Below are positions 8,144-16,378 of a stretch of 35,961 bases of DNA, piece after piece. The stretch comes from Sporosarcina sp. NCCP-2222 (GTDB taxonomy: Bacteria > Bacillota > Bacilli > Bacillales_A > Planococcaceae). Numbering within the stretch: the first letter of the stretch is position 1; each line of letters opens with the position of its first letter. Where the stretch lies: contig NZ_BQYK01000002.1 of assembly GCF_023168145.1 (NCBI RefSeq), positions 238,425 through 274,385 on the forward strand, written 5' to 3'. The notes beneath the pieces are model-generated. The model searched no databases. It was not told the origin of the DNA and was given only the letters and a program-made list of their open reading frames with translations. The position numbers and the translations under genes were made by a program.

Positions 8144-8596
8144 ATGCTCAAGTACTGCAAGAGTCTTGTATCCGCAGCTGGAGTCCGCAATTAGTTGAAA
8201 AAGTCCTCGTATCTGTCGCCAGAGTCCGCATTTATCAAAAAAAGTCCGCGTATCTGTCGTCAGAGTCCGCGATTAATGAACCGAGTGCTCAAATAATCAA
8301 AAAAACTGCTCGTATGCATTTTCGGTGTCCGTCATTAACGATCGACCGCTCGTATGTCCTTGGCAACCACTCGTATCAGCCGACTACCGCTCGTATGTCT
8401 CGAGCAACCACTCGTATAAATCGACAACCGCTCATATATCCCGGGCTACCACTCGTATCAGCCGGCAACCACTCGTATGTCTCGAGGAACCACTCGTATA
8501 AATCCACAACCGCTCGTATATCAAGGGCTACCACTCGTATCAGCCGGGAACCGCTCGTATGTCCTAGGCTACCACTCGTATCCCCTTCTACAATCA
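8144..8596. repeat. Intergenic array with 20/21-bp alternating period, about 21 units
   Basis: The motif CTCGTAT (or a decayed form) begins at 8165, 8185, 8206, 8226, 8247, 8267, 8288, 8309, 8329, 8349, 8370, 8390, 8411, 8431, 8452, 8472, 8493, 8513, 8534, 8554 and 8575. The steps alternate 21 and 20 bases, which gives a 41-bp double unit. From 8370 on, four successive spacers recur in the same order, so an 82-bp higher-order unit is repeated two and a half times. The left half is degenerate and the right half is nearly uniform. The period is not a multiple of three, and reading frames across it give no constant peptide, so it is not coding. The region carries no other gene. Confidence 0.9.
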
Positions 8597-8688
8597 AATC
8601 ACTTTCTCAGTCCATCTCACTTTGAACAAGCAATTCCAGCAGGTTGCTTGGCTATTTCACAGGCAGCTTCCCGTACACAGCCGAACGC

Positions 8689-8740
8689 CAAAAAGGACTG
8701 TCCAACAAATCAGTTATCACTGACTTATCGGACAGTCCTA
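8689..8740 (-). terminator. Terminator of the subtilase gene
   Basis: AGGACTGTCC (8694-8703) pairs perfectly with GGACAGTCCT (8730-8739). On the minus strand the stem is followed by five U (8694-8690). Confidence 0.8.
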
Positions 8741-8760
8741 TGTCTTAACCATTGTACATT

Positions 8761-11148
8761 TTATTCTGCCCGCTGCACTACGAATTCAACGGCATGTCCA
8801 GCTGCGTCTGTCACAACTATAGCAAGAAGATCTTTTCCGGCATCAAATGAAGGTAGCTCAAATGAAAACGTCCCGTCTTGGTTCAACAAGAACGATACAA
8901 CCTCACCCGCCTGGCCGTTTTTCGTCAACATGTACGAGGCCTGCAGTTTTTCATTCAGCTCGAAACCTTCCCCGATTTCTTCTAGGGCCTGATTGAATTC
9001 GATATATTGGTCTGTCACATGGCCTTTCACTGAGACCGCATGAATGGAGGCAGTTACCATAGGCTTGGTCGTTTTTACAAAGACGGGACCGATGCTTCCC
9101 GTCAGAGAGAGCGCTTTTACCATCCCTGTAAAATCAACTGAATAGATTCCATCCGCCAGCAGTGTCTCTTCTCCCGACCAGGAGGATTTGTATTGATGGG
9201 ATATCGGAAACTCCCTAGTTCCGAGACTAATCCCGTCTCGATAGAACAAACTATCCACCGGCTCTTTTGTTACATAATTAACAAGTTCCAGAGATGGATA
9301 GGATACGTCTGTATTTACCGACAATCTGACAGCTACTTGTCCGCCGGCTTCCATTTCAGTAAAGGAGAGATCCGTCTTGGTCATGCTAAACGCCTCAATG
9401 GCAGGTGTGACGGTTGCTCCGTTGCTGAAATCGGCTGCAAATGGCAATGATATTTCAACCGATCGGTCGCGGCTGGCAATTCGGATATAGCCTGTTAGCT
9501 CATCTCGATATTTCGTATTCGGATTTTTTGATGCTTTTAATGAAACCTGCAGCCTTTGTTCCCCATGGAGCGTAAAGGATGGCTGGTCAATGGTTACTTC
9601 CGCATCACCAAATGAAGTAATCACTTGAACCGTGACATCATATTCTCCCCCAGCCCCTTTTATATCTTTTACTAGAAGAGACTTTGAAATCAAAATATCC
9701 TCGTCAAGGGTTACGGGACCAAATGTAACAGTACCTTTTTGATTTTCCACCCATTCCCCTTCGCCATTCACATCGACCTCCTCAATGGAATAGGCAAGGA
9801 TAGCCGGATGAACGGCTGCATAGGGCTGGACACGTCCCGCGCCTTGATCGAACACATCAAACTTATCAGTATCGAGCACTTTCGCTGTATTGGAAAGAGC
9901 CACTTTGATATCAAACGGCGTCCAGTCGGGATGGGCTTGCTTTATGAGTGCTGCTACCCCAGCTATGTAAGGCGCGGCCTGCGATGTACCAGTCTCCGTT
10001 TTATAGGCATCCTTATAAATCGAGTCTGATTTATCTTCCACATACCTCGGCATCGTTGAAAAAACGTCTGTTCCTGGCGCCAATACATCGGGCTTGATGT
10101 CGAAATTTGGTTTGGACGGTCCACGAGAGCTTGAGCTGTCCACCTGATCATCCCAAGTCGAATTGCCGACTGAGATGCCGAGTCTGGAAGTGCCGGGAGC
10201 CCGCACGGAACCGCGAACCGGCCCCGTATTGCCAGCCGTACTGATCGCAACGACACCGGCCATCACTGCATGATTAAGAGCAATAGAGATTGCATGGGTT
10301 TCTAAATCACTATCCAAGCTTAGCGAAAGATTGATTACATCCATCTCCTGCGCGACCGCTTCCTCAATTCCCTTTAGAAGGTAGGATGTTTTTCCGGTCG
10401 TATATGCGCCAAACACCCGATAGGCATACAACTCAATTTTAGGAGCTACCCCTTTTACTCCATTTTTCCCTGCCAAAATTCCTGCGATATGCGTTCCGTG
10501 ATACGATTCAAATGTGGCTCCGGTGGAAGGATGTTTTTCCGGAGCTCCTTCCGGGCGTTCAGCAGGTGACGTTTCGGAAGGATCGTCTTCCTCTCTCGGC
10601 CGGGCGTACTCTTCCGGATCGGACTGATCGACAAAGTTTTTCCCGCCTTTATATACTTCTTTTAAATCGGGGTGGTTTTTGTCTATACCCGAATCAAGAA
10701 CCGCCACCTTAATTCCCTGTCCTTCAATTCCTTCTGACCAAAGAGCTTGCAACTCACGAAAAAGGCAATCCATTTTCAACTCTTTCTCAGACTCATCGGT
10801 CACCAGTGAGGTCCCCGCTCCTCTCACTTGCATATCCGGTTCAATCCAAACCACTTCCTTGAGAGAACGGATCTTTCCGATGTCCTCCCGTCGAACAAGG
10901 GCAGACAATGCATTCAGCACAGTTCGAAATGGCTGAACTTCACTAACCCTGATGTCTCTTGCAGCCATCTCGCGAAGGACTCGCTGTTGTTGCAGATTTA
11001 CGGCTGCATCTGCTTTTTTGTAAGCTTCGTCTGTGAAAGGAATGCCGTCCACTTCCGCCGCACGCCTCTGCAGAACGATAGGGTCTTCACTCAAGTGAAC
11101 GATGACAGCTACTTCTTCTTCCGAAGATACGTTATATAAGTTAAGCAT
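8761..11148 (-). CDS. Subtilisin-like (S8) serine protease without a signal peptide
   Basis: This 795-residue protein has an N-terminal inhibitor-I9-like prodomain (about 10-105), a subtilase domain (about 140-435) and a beta-rich C-terminal part (about 440-795). The catalytic triad is visible: D152 in VAVLDSGID, H217 in YHGTHIAG and S389 in TGTSQAAPY. The oxyanion Asn307 is in AGNTG. An acidic, Pro-rich insert (about 175-210) precedes the His. The layout resembles Vpr-type minor extracellular proteases. However, the ATG at 11148, fixed by AAAGGAG 7 bases upstream, gives the N-terminus MLNLYNVSSEEEVAV, with no hydrophobic leader. There is no room for a longer start, because the previous gene ends 32 bases upstream. 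It is either intracellular or exported in an unusual way. Confidence 0.9.
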   Translation of the reverse strand: MLNLYNVSSEEEVAVIVHLSEDPIVLQRRAAEVDGIPFTDEAYKKADAAVNLQQQRVLREMAARDIRVSEVQPFRTVLNALSALVRREDIGKIRSLKEVVWIEPDMQVRGAGTSLVTDESEKELKMDCLFRELQALWSEGIEGQGIKVAVLDSGIDKNHPDLKEVYKGGKNFVDQSDPEEYARPREEDDPSETSPAERPEGAPEKHPSTGATFESYHGTHIAGILAGKNGVKGVAPKIELYAYRVFGAYTTGKTSYLLKGIEEAVAQEMDVINLSLSLDSDLETHAISIALNHAVMAGVVAISTAGNTGPVRGSVRAPGTSRLGISVGNSTWDDQVDSSSSRGPSKPNFDIKPDVLAPGTDVFSTMPRYVEDKSDSIYKDAYKTETGTSQAAPYIAGVAALIKQAHPDWTPFDIKVALSNTAKVLDTDKFDVFDQGAGRVQPYAAVHPAILAYSIEEVDVNGEGEWVENQKGTVTFGPVTLDEDILISKSLLVKDIKGAGGEYDVTVQVITSFGDAEVTIDQPSFTLHGEQRLQVSLKASKNPNTKYRDELTGYIRIASRDRSVEISLPFAADFSNGATVTPAIEAFSMTKTDLSFTEMEAGGQVAVRLSVNTDVSYPSLELVNYVTKEPVDSLFYRDGISLGTREFPISHQYKSSWSGEETLLADGIYSVDFTGMVKALSLTGSIGPVFVKTTKPMVTASIHAVSVKGHVTDQYIEFNQALEEIGEGFELNEKLQASYMLTKNGQAGEVVSFLLNQDGTFSFELPSFDAGKDLLAIVVTDAAGHAVEFVVQRAE

Positions 11149-11180
11149 GTAGGATCTCCTTTAGCTGGTTAAATAGTTCA

Positions 11181-12455
11181 TCACTTCTCCATCATTAATT
11201 TCAAAATCCACTCATCTGTTTGCCGTGTCCCTTCATTTCCAAGCGTACAGAAGGCTTCAATGCTCTTTTCGACATCATCGTGAATAAAACCGTCCGTCGA
11301 TTGAATCTCTTGATGACTCATTGCGAGCAACGCGGATTGTACAGCTACGTTGGAGCAAGTGGAGACCTTCATGGCGCATCCGGCTTTCGCACCGTCGCAA
11401 ATCATTCCGGATACATTGCCTATTGTATTTTGCACCGCCGCTTTCACTTGCTGGAGTGTCCCGCCAAGCAAATAGACGATAGCAGCGCTGGCTCCCATTC
11501 CGGCAGCTGTTACACCGCATAATGCCGATAAACGGCCAAATTTCGATTTTATATGAATGGTGACAAGGTGGCTGAGCGCTACAGCGCGGATCATGACGTC
11601 CTCAGAAACTTGAAGCTTCTCTGCTGCAGCAACGACTGGCAGGGTGACGGCAATCCCTTGATTTCCACTGCCTGTATTCGCCATGACCGGCAGAGTGGAA
11701 CCCGCCATCCGCGCATCGGAGCCAGCTGCAGCGAGCGACATGGCCGCCGTCGCTAAGTCATCTGACAGTATTCCTTTCTTCACATTCTCCTGAATCGTCC
11801 GGCCGACATTTAATCCATAGTCGCCAGACAGCCCTTCCAGCCCAATCACTTTATTCAGTTCAATACTTCTCTTGACAAGAGCCAATTCCGATAACTCCGC
11901 TTGCAGCACCCACGCATAAATTTCATCAAGCGTCAGTGCCTCTAGCTCCTCCTCTTCCGATTGGATGCGGACGTTTTCACATCCACCGCGGAATACAGCT
12001 TCGCCATCCACTTCAATTAACGTAATATTACTATGGTTATCGCTAATAATTACGCGAGCTTCCTTTTGATCTGTCTTAACCTTCACTTCAATATATAATC
12101 TTTTCGGCGTATCGGCCTGGCCTGCCTCGATTTTTCCTTCTTCTATAAGTTGGAAAGCTTTCTTCTCATCGTCTTTTGTCAGCCCATCCAGCAGTTCTAA
12201 TTTTCTCTCCGGATTTCCTCCTACCGCACCGATGGCAGCAGCAAAGTCGAGGCCTTTGCCGGACATGCCCGGAATACCGACGGATTTTGCATTCTTTATG
12301 ATATTTCCGCTGGCCATCACGACAATTTGCCGGATTTCGCCTTCCGCATGACTCTTGGCTGTCGCCGCCGCTAATGCGATCGCTACCGGTTCAGTGCACC
12401 CCAGTGCCACTACTAGCTCTTTCTCTAAAATCGCTGAAATTCTATTTCTCTCCAT
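11181..12455 (-). CDS. L-cysteine desulfidase / serine dehydratase alpha-like protein (UPF0597, CyuA/YhaM type)
   Basis: This 424-residue protein belongs to the CyuA/YhaM group, related to the alpha chain of iron-sulfur L-serine dehydratase. Conserved stretches are VALGCTEPVAIALAAA (Cys20), MANTGSGNQGIAVTLPV (about 258-273), ALCGVTAAGMGASA (Cys313) and MICDGAKAGCAMKVSTC (Cys353, Cys360, Cys367). The last cysteines are the likely ligands of a 4Fe-4S cluster. Characterised members split cysteine to pyruvate, ammonia and sulfide. The start is an ATG after GGGGG with a 7-base gap. The gene has its own putative promoter and is followed after 32 bases by the subtilase. Together they could release and degrade peptide-derived cysteine; this is inference from position only. 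A function on serine cannot be excluded. Confidence 0.85.
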   Translation of the reverse strand: MERNRISAILEKELVVALGCTEPVAIALAAATAKSHAEGEIRQIVVMASGNIIKNAKSVGIPGMSGKGLDFAAAIGAVGGNPERKLELLDGLTKDDEKKAFQLIEEGKIEAGQADTPKRLYIEVKVKTDQKEARVIISDNHSNITLIEVDGEAVFRGGCENVRIQSEEEELEALTLDEIYAWVLQAELSELALVKRSIELNKVIGLEGLSGDYGLNVGRTIQENVKKGILSDDLATAAMSLAAAGSDARMAGSTLPVMANTGSGNQGIAVTLPVVAAAEKLQVSEDVMIRAVALSHLVTIHIKSKFGRLSALCGVTAAGMGASAAIVYLLGGTLQQVKAAVQNTIGNVSGMICDGAKAGCAMKVSTCSNVAVQSALLAMSHQEIQSTDGFIHDDVEKSIEAFCTLGNEGTRQTDEWILKLMMEK

Positions 12456-12534
12456 TTCAAAACCCCCATATGGTCATCATGATGCTGCCTTTCTAATTCA
12501 ATTACGCGCAACATCTTATCTGCTCTTTCTCTTG

Positions 12535-12563
12535 AACATACTGAGTTTCGACCTGAAGTTCAA
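12535..12563 (-). promoter_or_regulatory. Candidate sigma-A promoter for the desulfidase-subtilase operon
   Basis: On the minus strand TTGAAC (12563-12558) and TATGTT (12540-12535) are 17 bases apart, about 80 bases before the start codon at 12455. Confidence 0.4.
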
Positions 12564-12622
12564 TGGGGTTCGTCTATTATGGAGTTTTTCATGTCAGGTT
12601 GGGCAACCCCCACTCCAATTCA

Positions 12623-12659
12623 ACAAAAAAACGCCTATCCGGTGTAACCAAATAGGCAA
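12623..12659 (-). terminator. Terminator of the monooxygenase-MerR operon
   Basis: GCCTAT (12633-12638) and ATAGGC (12652-12657) form a stem. On the minus strand it is followed by seven U (12631-12625). Confidence 0.78.
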
Positions 12660-12704
12660 GTTGTGAATGGAAATGGAGTAGGTTTTCTTAAGAGGTTCAT
12701 TCAT

Positions 12705-13085
12705 TCAAATAGGATTCTCAGACTTCATTTTCATCAACAAATCAAAATAACGATTCGCTTTCTCTTCAATGTAGGCCACTCTCCGTTTTGCTTCTTCCAA
12801 CTGGGCAAGTGCCGCAGCTTGTTGTTTACTCATAATCTCATAGCGCTCCGATACGGTGGCATCCCCCTCCTGACAGAGGGAGATATATGTCTTAATATCG
12901 TTTAGCCCCATTCCGCAATGCCTCAGATGTTTTACACACAACAGCCAGTTAACCGCAGCTTTGTCGAACTGGCGATTGTTATGTTCGTCGCGCTGTAAAT
13001 TCGGCACTAATCCTTTGTCCGTATAGTAGCGGACTGTGTGCTCGGTTAAATCGAGCAATGCAGCCACTTCTTTCACCGTGTACAT
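12705..13085 (-). CDS. MerR-family transcriptional regulator
   Basis: This 126-residue protein has the MerR winged helix-turn-helix at its N-terminus (MYTVKEVAALLDLTEHTVRYY, then GLVPNLQRDEHNNRQF). A helical middle and a C-terminal coiled coil (about 85-120, rich in Ala, Glu and Lys) for dimerisation follow. No cysteine-based metal site is seen; the two Cys (C50, C57) lie in the helical part, and C71 precedes the coil. The ATG follows AAAGGAGG, and this ribosome site overlaps the stop codon of the monooxygenase gene (TAAAGGAGG), so translation is probably coupled. The operon promoter has the 19-bp spacer typical for MerR control. The regulator therefore likely activates its own operon; the inducer is unknown. 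Confidence 0.9.
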   Translation of the reverse strand: MYTVKEVAALLDLTEHTVRYYTDKGLVPNLQRDEHNNRQFDKAAVNWLLCVKHLRHCGMGLNDIKTYISLCQEGDATVSERYEIMSKQQAAALAQLEEAKRRVAYIEEKANRYFDLLMKMKSENPI

Positions 13086-13099
13086 CGCTCCAGCCTCCT

Positions 13100-14206
13100 T
13101 TATGGGCGCCCAAATGAACGGCTATAAAATTGCCCTGATTGAACCATCCGGCGTACTGTTTCTAAACGGAGGGATTCATATTCATCCACCGCTCGAACGG
13201 CTGCCTGTCCTTGTACTCCATTTTCAGCGCATACCCCTAATGCCACCGCATCCTGCAAGGATTCATTAAACCCGCTTGCCGTAACAGGAGCCGGGACATG
13301 TGCCGCATCACCCACGAGCGCGACCCGGCCCTTCACCAGCCGATCGGGCACATATTCTTTAATCGGAATTCCGATTAGCGTCCGTTCTTGAATGGCATGA
13401 CGTGCAGCAAATCGCCAAGGTTCCGGCCACCCTGCGGTCTCTGCCTCCAGCTCTCTGAGCGTCTGCTCCGGTATATCTTGTCCATTCAATGAATGGCAAA
13501 CAACCATCCCTTCCACGCAGCCCAGCTGGCGCAATAAACCGCTTCGCTTATTGTCATACCATGTACAGCCGATTCGACGGCTCCCGGCAATTGAAGACTT
13601 ATCCTCTCTTTCAATGATGGAGCCGAACTTAAAGCCATCATAACTATCAAACATCTCAACGGAAGGGCCACCCCCTGCAGGACGAAGCGACTCGGGCAAA
13701 TCATTCTCCCCGATGGAGGCGAGCCATCCCATGTAGCCAGCATATGTAGCGTTCGCATTGTCAGGCGACACATATTTTCGCACCTGGCTATTGTGCCCAT
13801 CCGCACCAATCAGCAGATCTCCTTCGATTCTCTCCCCTTGATCGGTTAAGGCCCAGGCCGATTCCTCATTCTGTTCTACTGCAACGATACGCGTATGATA
13901 GCGAAGACTGATCCTGTCATTTTGTTTCGCTGCCTCCCGCAGGCGCGACTCGATCGATGCCCAAAGCTGGACGGAACTTTCCCCTCCCGACACCAATTGC
14001 TTCAGCAGTTTCTCTGTCTTCGAGCGACCGAACGTTCCACCGTCTACACGGAGTCCCGATCCGCCAATCCGATGTTCTCCCACTTTCTCCACGATGGTGA
14101 CCTGGATACCCTCTTGCGCGAGGGCGATACCGGACATGAGTCCTGAAAGTGAGGCACCGACAATAACAGCCGCTCCTCTTTGGTCTTTCTCAATTTCAAC
14201 ATTCAT
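13100..14206 (-). CDS. FAD-dependent aromatic-ring monooxygenase
   Basis: This 368-residue protein has the class A flavoprotein hydroxylase layout. A Rossmann motif opens it, VIVGASLSGLMSGIAL (GASLSG at 17-22, a variant of GxGxxG). The DG motif LLIGADGHNSQVR (about 131-143) and the GD motif GRVALVGDAAHVPAP (about 293-307) follow. These enzymes use NAD(P)H and oxygen to hydroxylate aromatic or N-heteroaromatic rings, and the residues around MGWLASI and GFNESLQDAVALG recall 2,6-dihydroxypyridine hydroxylase-like proteins. The substrate cannot be told from sequence. The gene comes first in the operon with a MerR regulator, so it probably answers to an aromatic compound or xenobiotic. Confidence 0.87.
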   Translation of the reverse strand: MNVEIEKDQRGAAVIVGASLSGLMSGIALAQEGIQVTIVEKVGEHRIGGSGLRVDGGTFGRSKTEKLLKQLVSGGESSVQLWASIESRLREAAKQNDRISLRYHTRIVAVEQNEESAWALTDQGERIEGDLLIGADGHNSQVRKYVSPDNANATYAGYMGWLASIGENDLPESLRPAGGGPSVEMFDSYDGFKFGSIIEREDKSSIAGSRRIGCTWYDNKRSGLLRQLGCVEGMVVCHSLNGQDIPEQTLRELEAETAGWPEPWRFAARHAIQERTLIGIPIKEYVPDRLVKGRVALVGDAAHVPAPVTASGFNESLQDAVALGVCAENGVQGQAAVRAVDEYESLRLETVRRMVQSGQFYSRSFGRP

Positions 14207-14237
14207 AACGCCGATCCCCCTCCCGATTTTTTAAAGT

Positions 14238-14268
14238 AGTATATCACCTTCGAGCAACTCGCAGTCAA
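14238..14268 (-). promoter_or_regulatory. MerR-type promoter with 19-bp spacer and internal dyad
   Basis: On the minus strand TTGACT (14268-14263) and TATACT (14243-14238) are separated by 19 bases instead of 17. The spacer holds the dyad CGAG-TTG-CTCG, extended outward by CT/AG after one mismatch. Long spacers with a central dyad are the mark of promoters twisted into shape by MerR-family activators. The gene for such a regulator is the second one in this operon. Confidence 0.7.
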
Positions 14269-14318
14269 CCGTAAAGAGTAGCCTCTAAGAATAAGAGCAA
14301 GCGCCAGTCCATAGAAAC

Positions 14319-14361
14319 AGAAAAAGCTTGCTCGTTTTGAAAGCATCAAAACAAGCAAGCT
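14319..14361 (-). terminator. Strong terminator of the bdbDC genes
   Basis: Arms at 14325-14340 and 14346-14361 pair over 16 bases; the single C/A mismatch becomes a G-U pair only in the minus-strand RNA. Five U follow (14325-14321). Confidence 0.85.
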
Positions 14362-14435
14362 AATACCACGCATTCTTTAAGCGGGGCTAATCATGTATTA
14401 AAGCAACCTTCGTGTACGCCGCATACTCTCTTAGA

Positions 14436-14840
14436 TCACTTACGCTTCCATAGAACAACCATGAGAATCGTAATTAGGGTAAAAGCGACGAATGCCATGA
14501 AAGGAATCGTGATGAATCCTAAGTAATTTACGTACTGGCCTGAACACGGCACACCGCTTGTACAAACGCTGAATTGTTGTAACGAAGGGATTTTCTGCAG
14601 TGCGTAATGATAAGAAGAAACGGCCACACCGATAATCGACAAAGGCAATGCATACACATATATATTTTTATCATTGCGATAAAAAGCGATCCCCAGCAAA
14701 AAGACCAACGGGTACATCAAAATACGTTGATACCAGCAGAGATCACACGGAATGAAGCCCATTCTTTCGCTAAAGAACAAACTTCCTGCCATGGCGATAA
14801 TTGCTGTAATCCATGAAAGTAATAACGGTTTATTTACCAC
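14436..14840 (-). CDS. bdbC: Disulfide formation protein BdbC (DsbB family)
   Basis: This 134-residue membrane protein has four hydrophobic segments (about 8-25, 40-54, 62-78, 106-130). It has two external cysteine pairs: PCDLCWYQR (C32, C35) and C93/C99 (SVCTSGVPC). This is the DsbB plan: the first pair, next to a quinone site, reoxidises itself and passes electrons from the second pair, which oxidises the thiol oxidase partner. The start is a GTG that overlaps the end of bdbD by 11 bases, so the two are translationally coupled, as BdbD-BdbC partners often are. The function is oxidising folding in exported proteins, for example in competence or bacteriocin systems. The substrates here are unknown. 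Confidence 0.93.
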   Translation of the reverse strand: MVNKPLLLSWITAIIAMAGSLFFSERMGFIPCDLCWYQRILMYPLVFLLGIAFYRNDKNIYVYALPLSIIGVAVSSYHYALQKIPSLQQFSVCTSGVPCSGQYVNYLGFITIPFMAFVAFTLITILMVVLWKRK

Positions 14841-15474
14841 TTTCCGTCGCCTCGTCTACTTGGTCAAAGAAATCCTTCATACTGCTTCCTTCAAATAACT
14901 TTCCGTTAATAAAAATGGACGGTGTTGAGGAAATTCCTAAATGATTTGCTATGCTCATGTCCTTCTTCAAAGCTTCATTTCCTTTTCCTTCTTGATACGC
15001 GTCCAGCACCTGCTGTACATCTTCAGTGCCGGCAACTTCAGCTAACAGCGTTTCCATAACGTCATCTGTGAACTGCATAGCTTTACCAGATTCGTCGGTT
15101 TGATTGGCAAATAATAAATGATGGAACTTCCAGAACACCTCATTGCCGAGTTCCTTATAGACAGTCTCCGCAAATTGCGCAGACGCGGTCGAGTCAGGAC
15201 CCATGAAAGCATAATTCATAAAATAAAATTTGGCCTTTCCTGTTTCCACAAGCTCCTTTTCAATTACAGGAAGAAGACTGTCATTAAAGTCTTTGCAATG
15301 AGGGCATTGATAGTCACCAAATTCTACGATATCGACCGGTGCAGATGCATCCCCTAAAAAGGGCTGCCCTTCATAGTCAATGCTGGCGGATTCTTTTTCT
15401 TTTCCGGTTAGCACAATAATTCCAATGATACATACAGCTACAATTCCAACAAACCAAAATATTTTCTTTGACAA
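14830..15474 (-). CDS. bdbD: Thiol-disulfide oxidoreductase BdbD (DsbA-like, membrane-anchored)
   Basis: I choose the TTG at 15474 because TAAGGAG lies 8 bases upstream; the GTG three codons further out touches that site. The protein has 214 residues with an N-terminal membrane anchor (about 5-22). A thioredoxin-fold domain follows, with the active site CPHC (C57, C60) in FGDYQCPHCKDF and the cis-Pro region STPSIFINGKLFEG near the end. It oxidises cysteines of proteins outside the membrane and is reoxidised by BdbC. It begins 53 bases after the M56 protease gene, and a BlaI-type box lies in that gap, so bdbDC seems to belong to the same regulon as blaI and the protease. Confidence 0.93.
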   Translation of the reverse strand: MSKKIFWFVGIVAVCIIGIIVLTGKEKESASIDYEGQPFLGDASAPVDIVEFGDYQCPHCKDFNDSLLPVIEKELVETGKAKFYFMNYAFMGPDSTASAQFAETVYKELGNEVFWKFHHLLFANQTDESGKAMQFTDDVMETLLAEVAGTEDVQQVLDAYQEGKGNEALKKDMSIANHLGISSTPSIFINGKLFEGSSMKDFFDQVDEATESGK

Positions 15475-15493
15475 CGGTACCACTCCTTAACGA

Positions 15494-15512
15494 AAACTAC
15501 TTAATGTAGTGT
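15494..15512. promoter_or_regulatory. Second BlaI/MecI-type operator, before bdbD
   Basis: The 19 bases match the box before the blaI-like gene at 16 of 19 positions, with the same ACTAC-N5-GTAGT core. It lies in the gap between the M56 protease gene and bdbD, 20 bases before the bdbD start. The -35 region on the minus strand is poor, so it may modulate a weak internal promoter. Confidence 0.6.
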
Positions 15513-15527
15513 GATGGGATAAAAAAT

Positions 15528-16376
15528 TTACGCAAGCGCGTAAATAAAGAGGCCACTAATGATACTAAAGACTACGATGGATAGAAAGACTATTTTTATC
15601 GGCAACCGCAACCGAAAATCCTGGACCGGATTCAATATCGATTCAATTCGAAGATCAACGGCAGTTGCAGCAAATGAAACAAATGTAAATGGCATCTTCT
15701 CTTGCTTCCCTACTCTAACCATTTTCACAAGCGCACCGCCTAAATGGACCACTGTCCCCTGTCGTTGAATTGCAAATTCATCTGCTAAAACTTCCTGCAC
15801 AACCTTGTATTGATGATAGAACCATTTTTGAATTGGGATATACCACATGACGGAAGAACTGAGAGACAATAAGAAAACTTTTAACGGATCGCGATTTACT
15901 TTATGGTACATCTCATGAGTCACCACTGCCTCTAGCTCTTCTTGACTTAATAAATGAAACAGACCCGTCGTAATGATGATTTTAGGTCGGATAAACCCCA
16001 TTGTAAATGCAGCAGGCGTCGGATGCGAAAGAACAATAATGCATTCTTTTCCGAGTTTGAAAACTTGATTTAACTTCTTTGTAAGTTCCCTTTCCTTGTA
16101 CTGCTGAAAATGCTGTTTCATTTTAGTCATTTGAATCCATTGCGAACCAATTTTCCATAACGAAAACAACAATGTATAGATGACAAGTCCATCAAGCACA
16201 TGCATTAAGGAGGACAGGCCATTTTCATTCAGCCAGCTATGACATACGGAGACCATGTTAAGTTTCATATCGCAACCTGCAAAAATAGAAACAGTATACA
16301 GAACCATTTGAAACATTATGAGGCTAGATATAAAAATTGAGACAGTCCAAATAATTAACGATTGACGTTTTACCAT
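15528..16376 (-). CDS. Short M56 (BlaR1/MecR1-like) membrane metalloprotease without penicillin sensor
   Basis: This 282-residue membrane protein has the zinc motif HEMYH (H154, E155, H158) and the downstream EVLADE (E195 or E200 as third ligand), as in BlaR1. It has membrane segments at about 8-30, 59-77, perhaps 163-182, and 258-280. BlaR1 and MecR1 are about 600 residues because they end in an external penicillin-binding domain; this protein stops after the last membrane helix. The basic N-terminus predicts an external loop at about 31-58, which holds two cysteines, C35 and C45. The stop of the BlaI-like gene is 2 bases before the start. The known mechanism is that the protease inactivates BlaI when a signal arrives. 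Here the signal is unlikely to be a beta-lactam. Confidence 0.87.
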   Translation of the reverse strand: MVKRQSLIIWTVSIFISSLIMFQMVLYTVSIFAGCDMKLNMVSVCHSWLNENGLSSLMHVLDGLVIYTLLFSLWKIGSQWIQMTKMKQHFQQYKERELTKKLNQVFKLGKECIIVLSHPTPAAFTMGFIRPKIIITTGLFHLLSQEELEAVVTHEMYHKVNRDPLKVFLLSLSSSVMWYIPIQKWFYHQYKVVQEVLADEFAIQRQGTVVHLGGALVKMVRVGKQEKMPFTFVSFAATAVDLRIESILNPVQDFRLRLPIKIVFLSIVVFSIISGLFIYALA

Positions 16377-16378
16377 AA

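Noticed and set aside
8165..8596. CRISPR array
   Set aside because: The constant part is about 7-11 bases, the spacers are 13-14 bases and repeat among themselves, and no cas gene is near.
8119..8625. Open reading frame of 168 codons across the repeat array, with others in overlapping frames and on the other strand
   Set aside because: The array simply lacks stop codons in several frames. Its 41-bp period changes frame at each step, no ribosome site is present, and the peptides are low in complexity.
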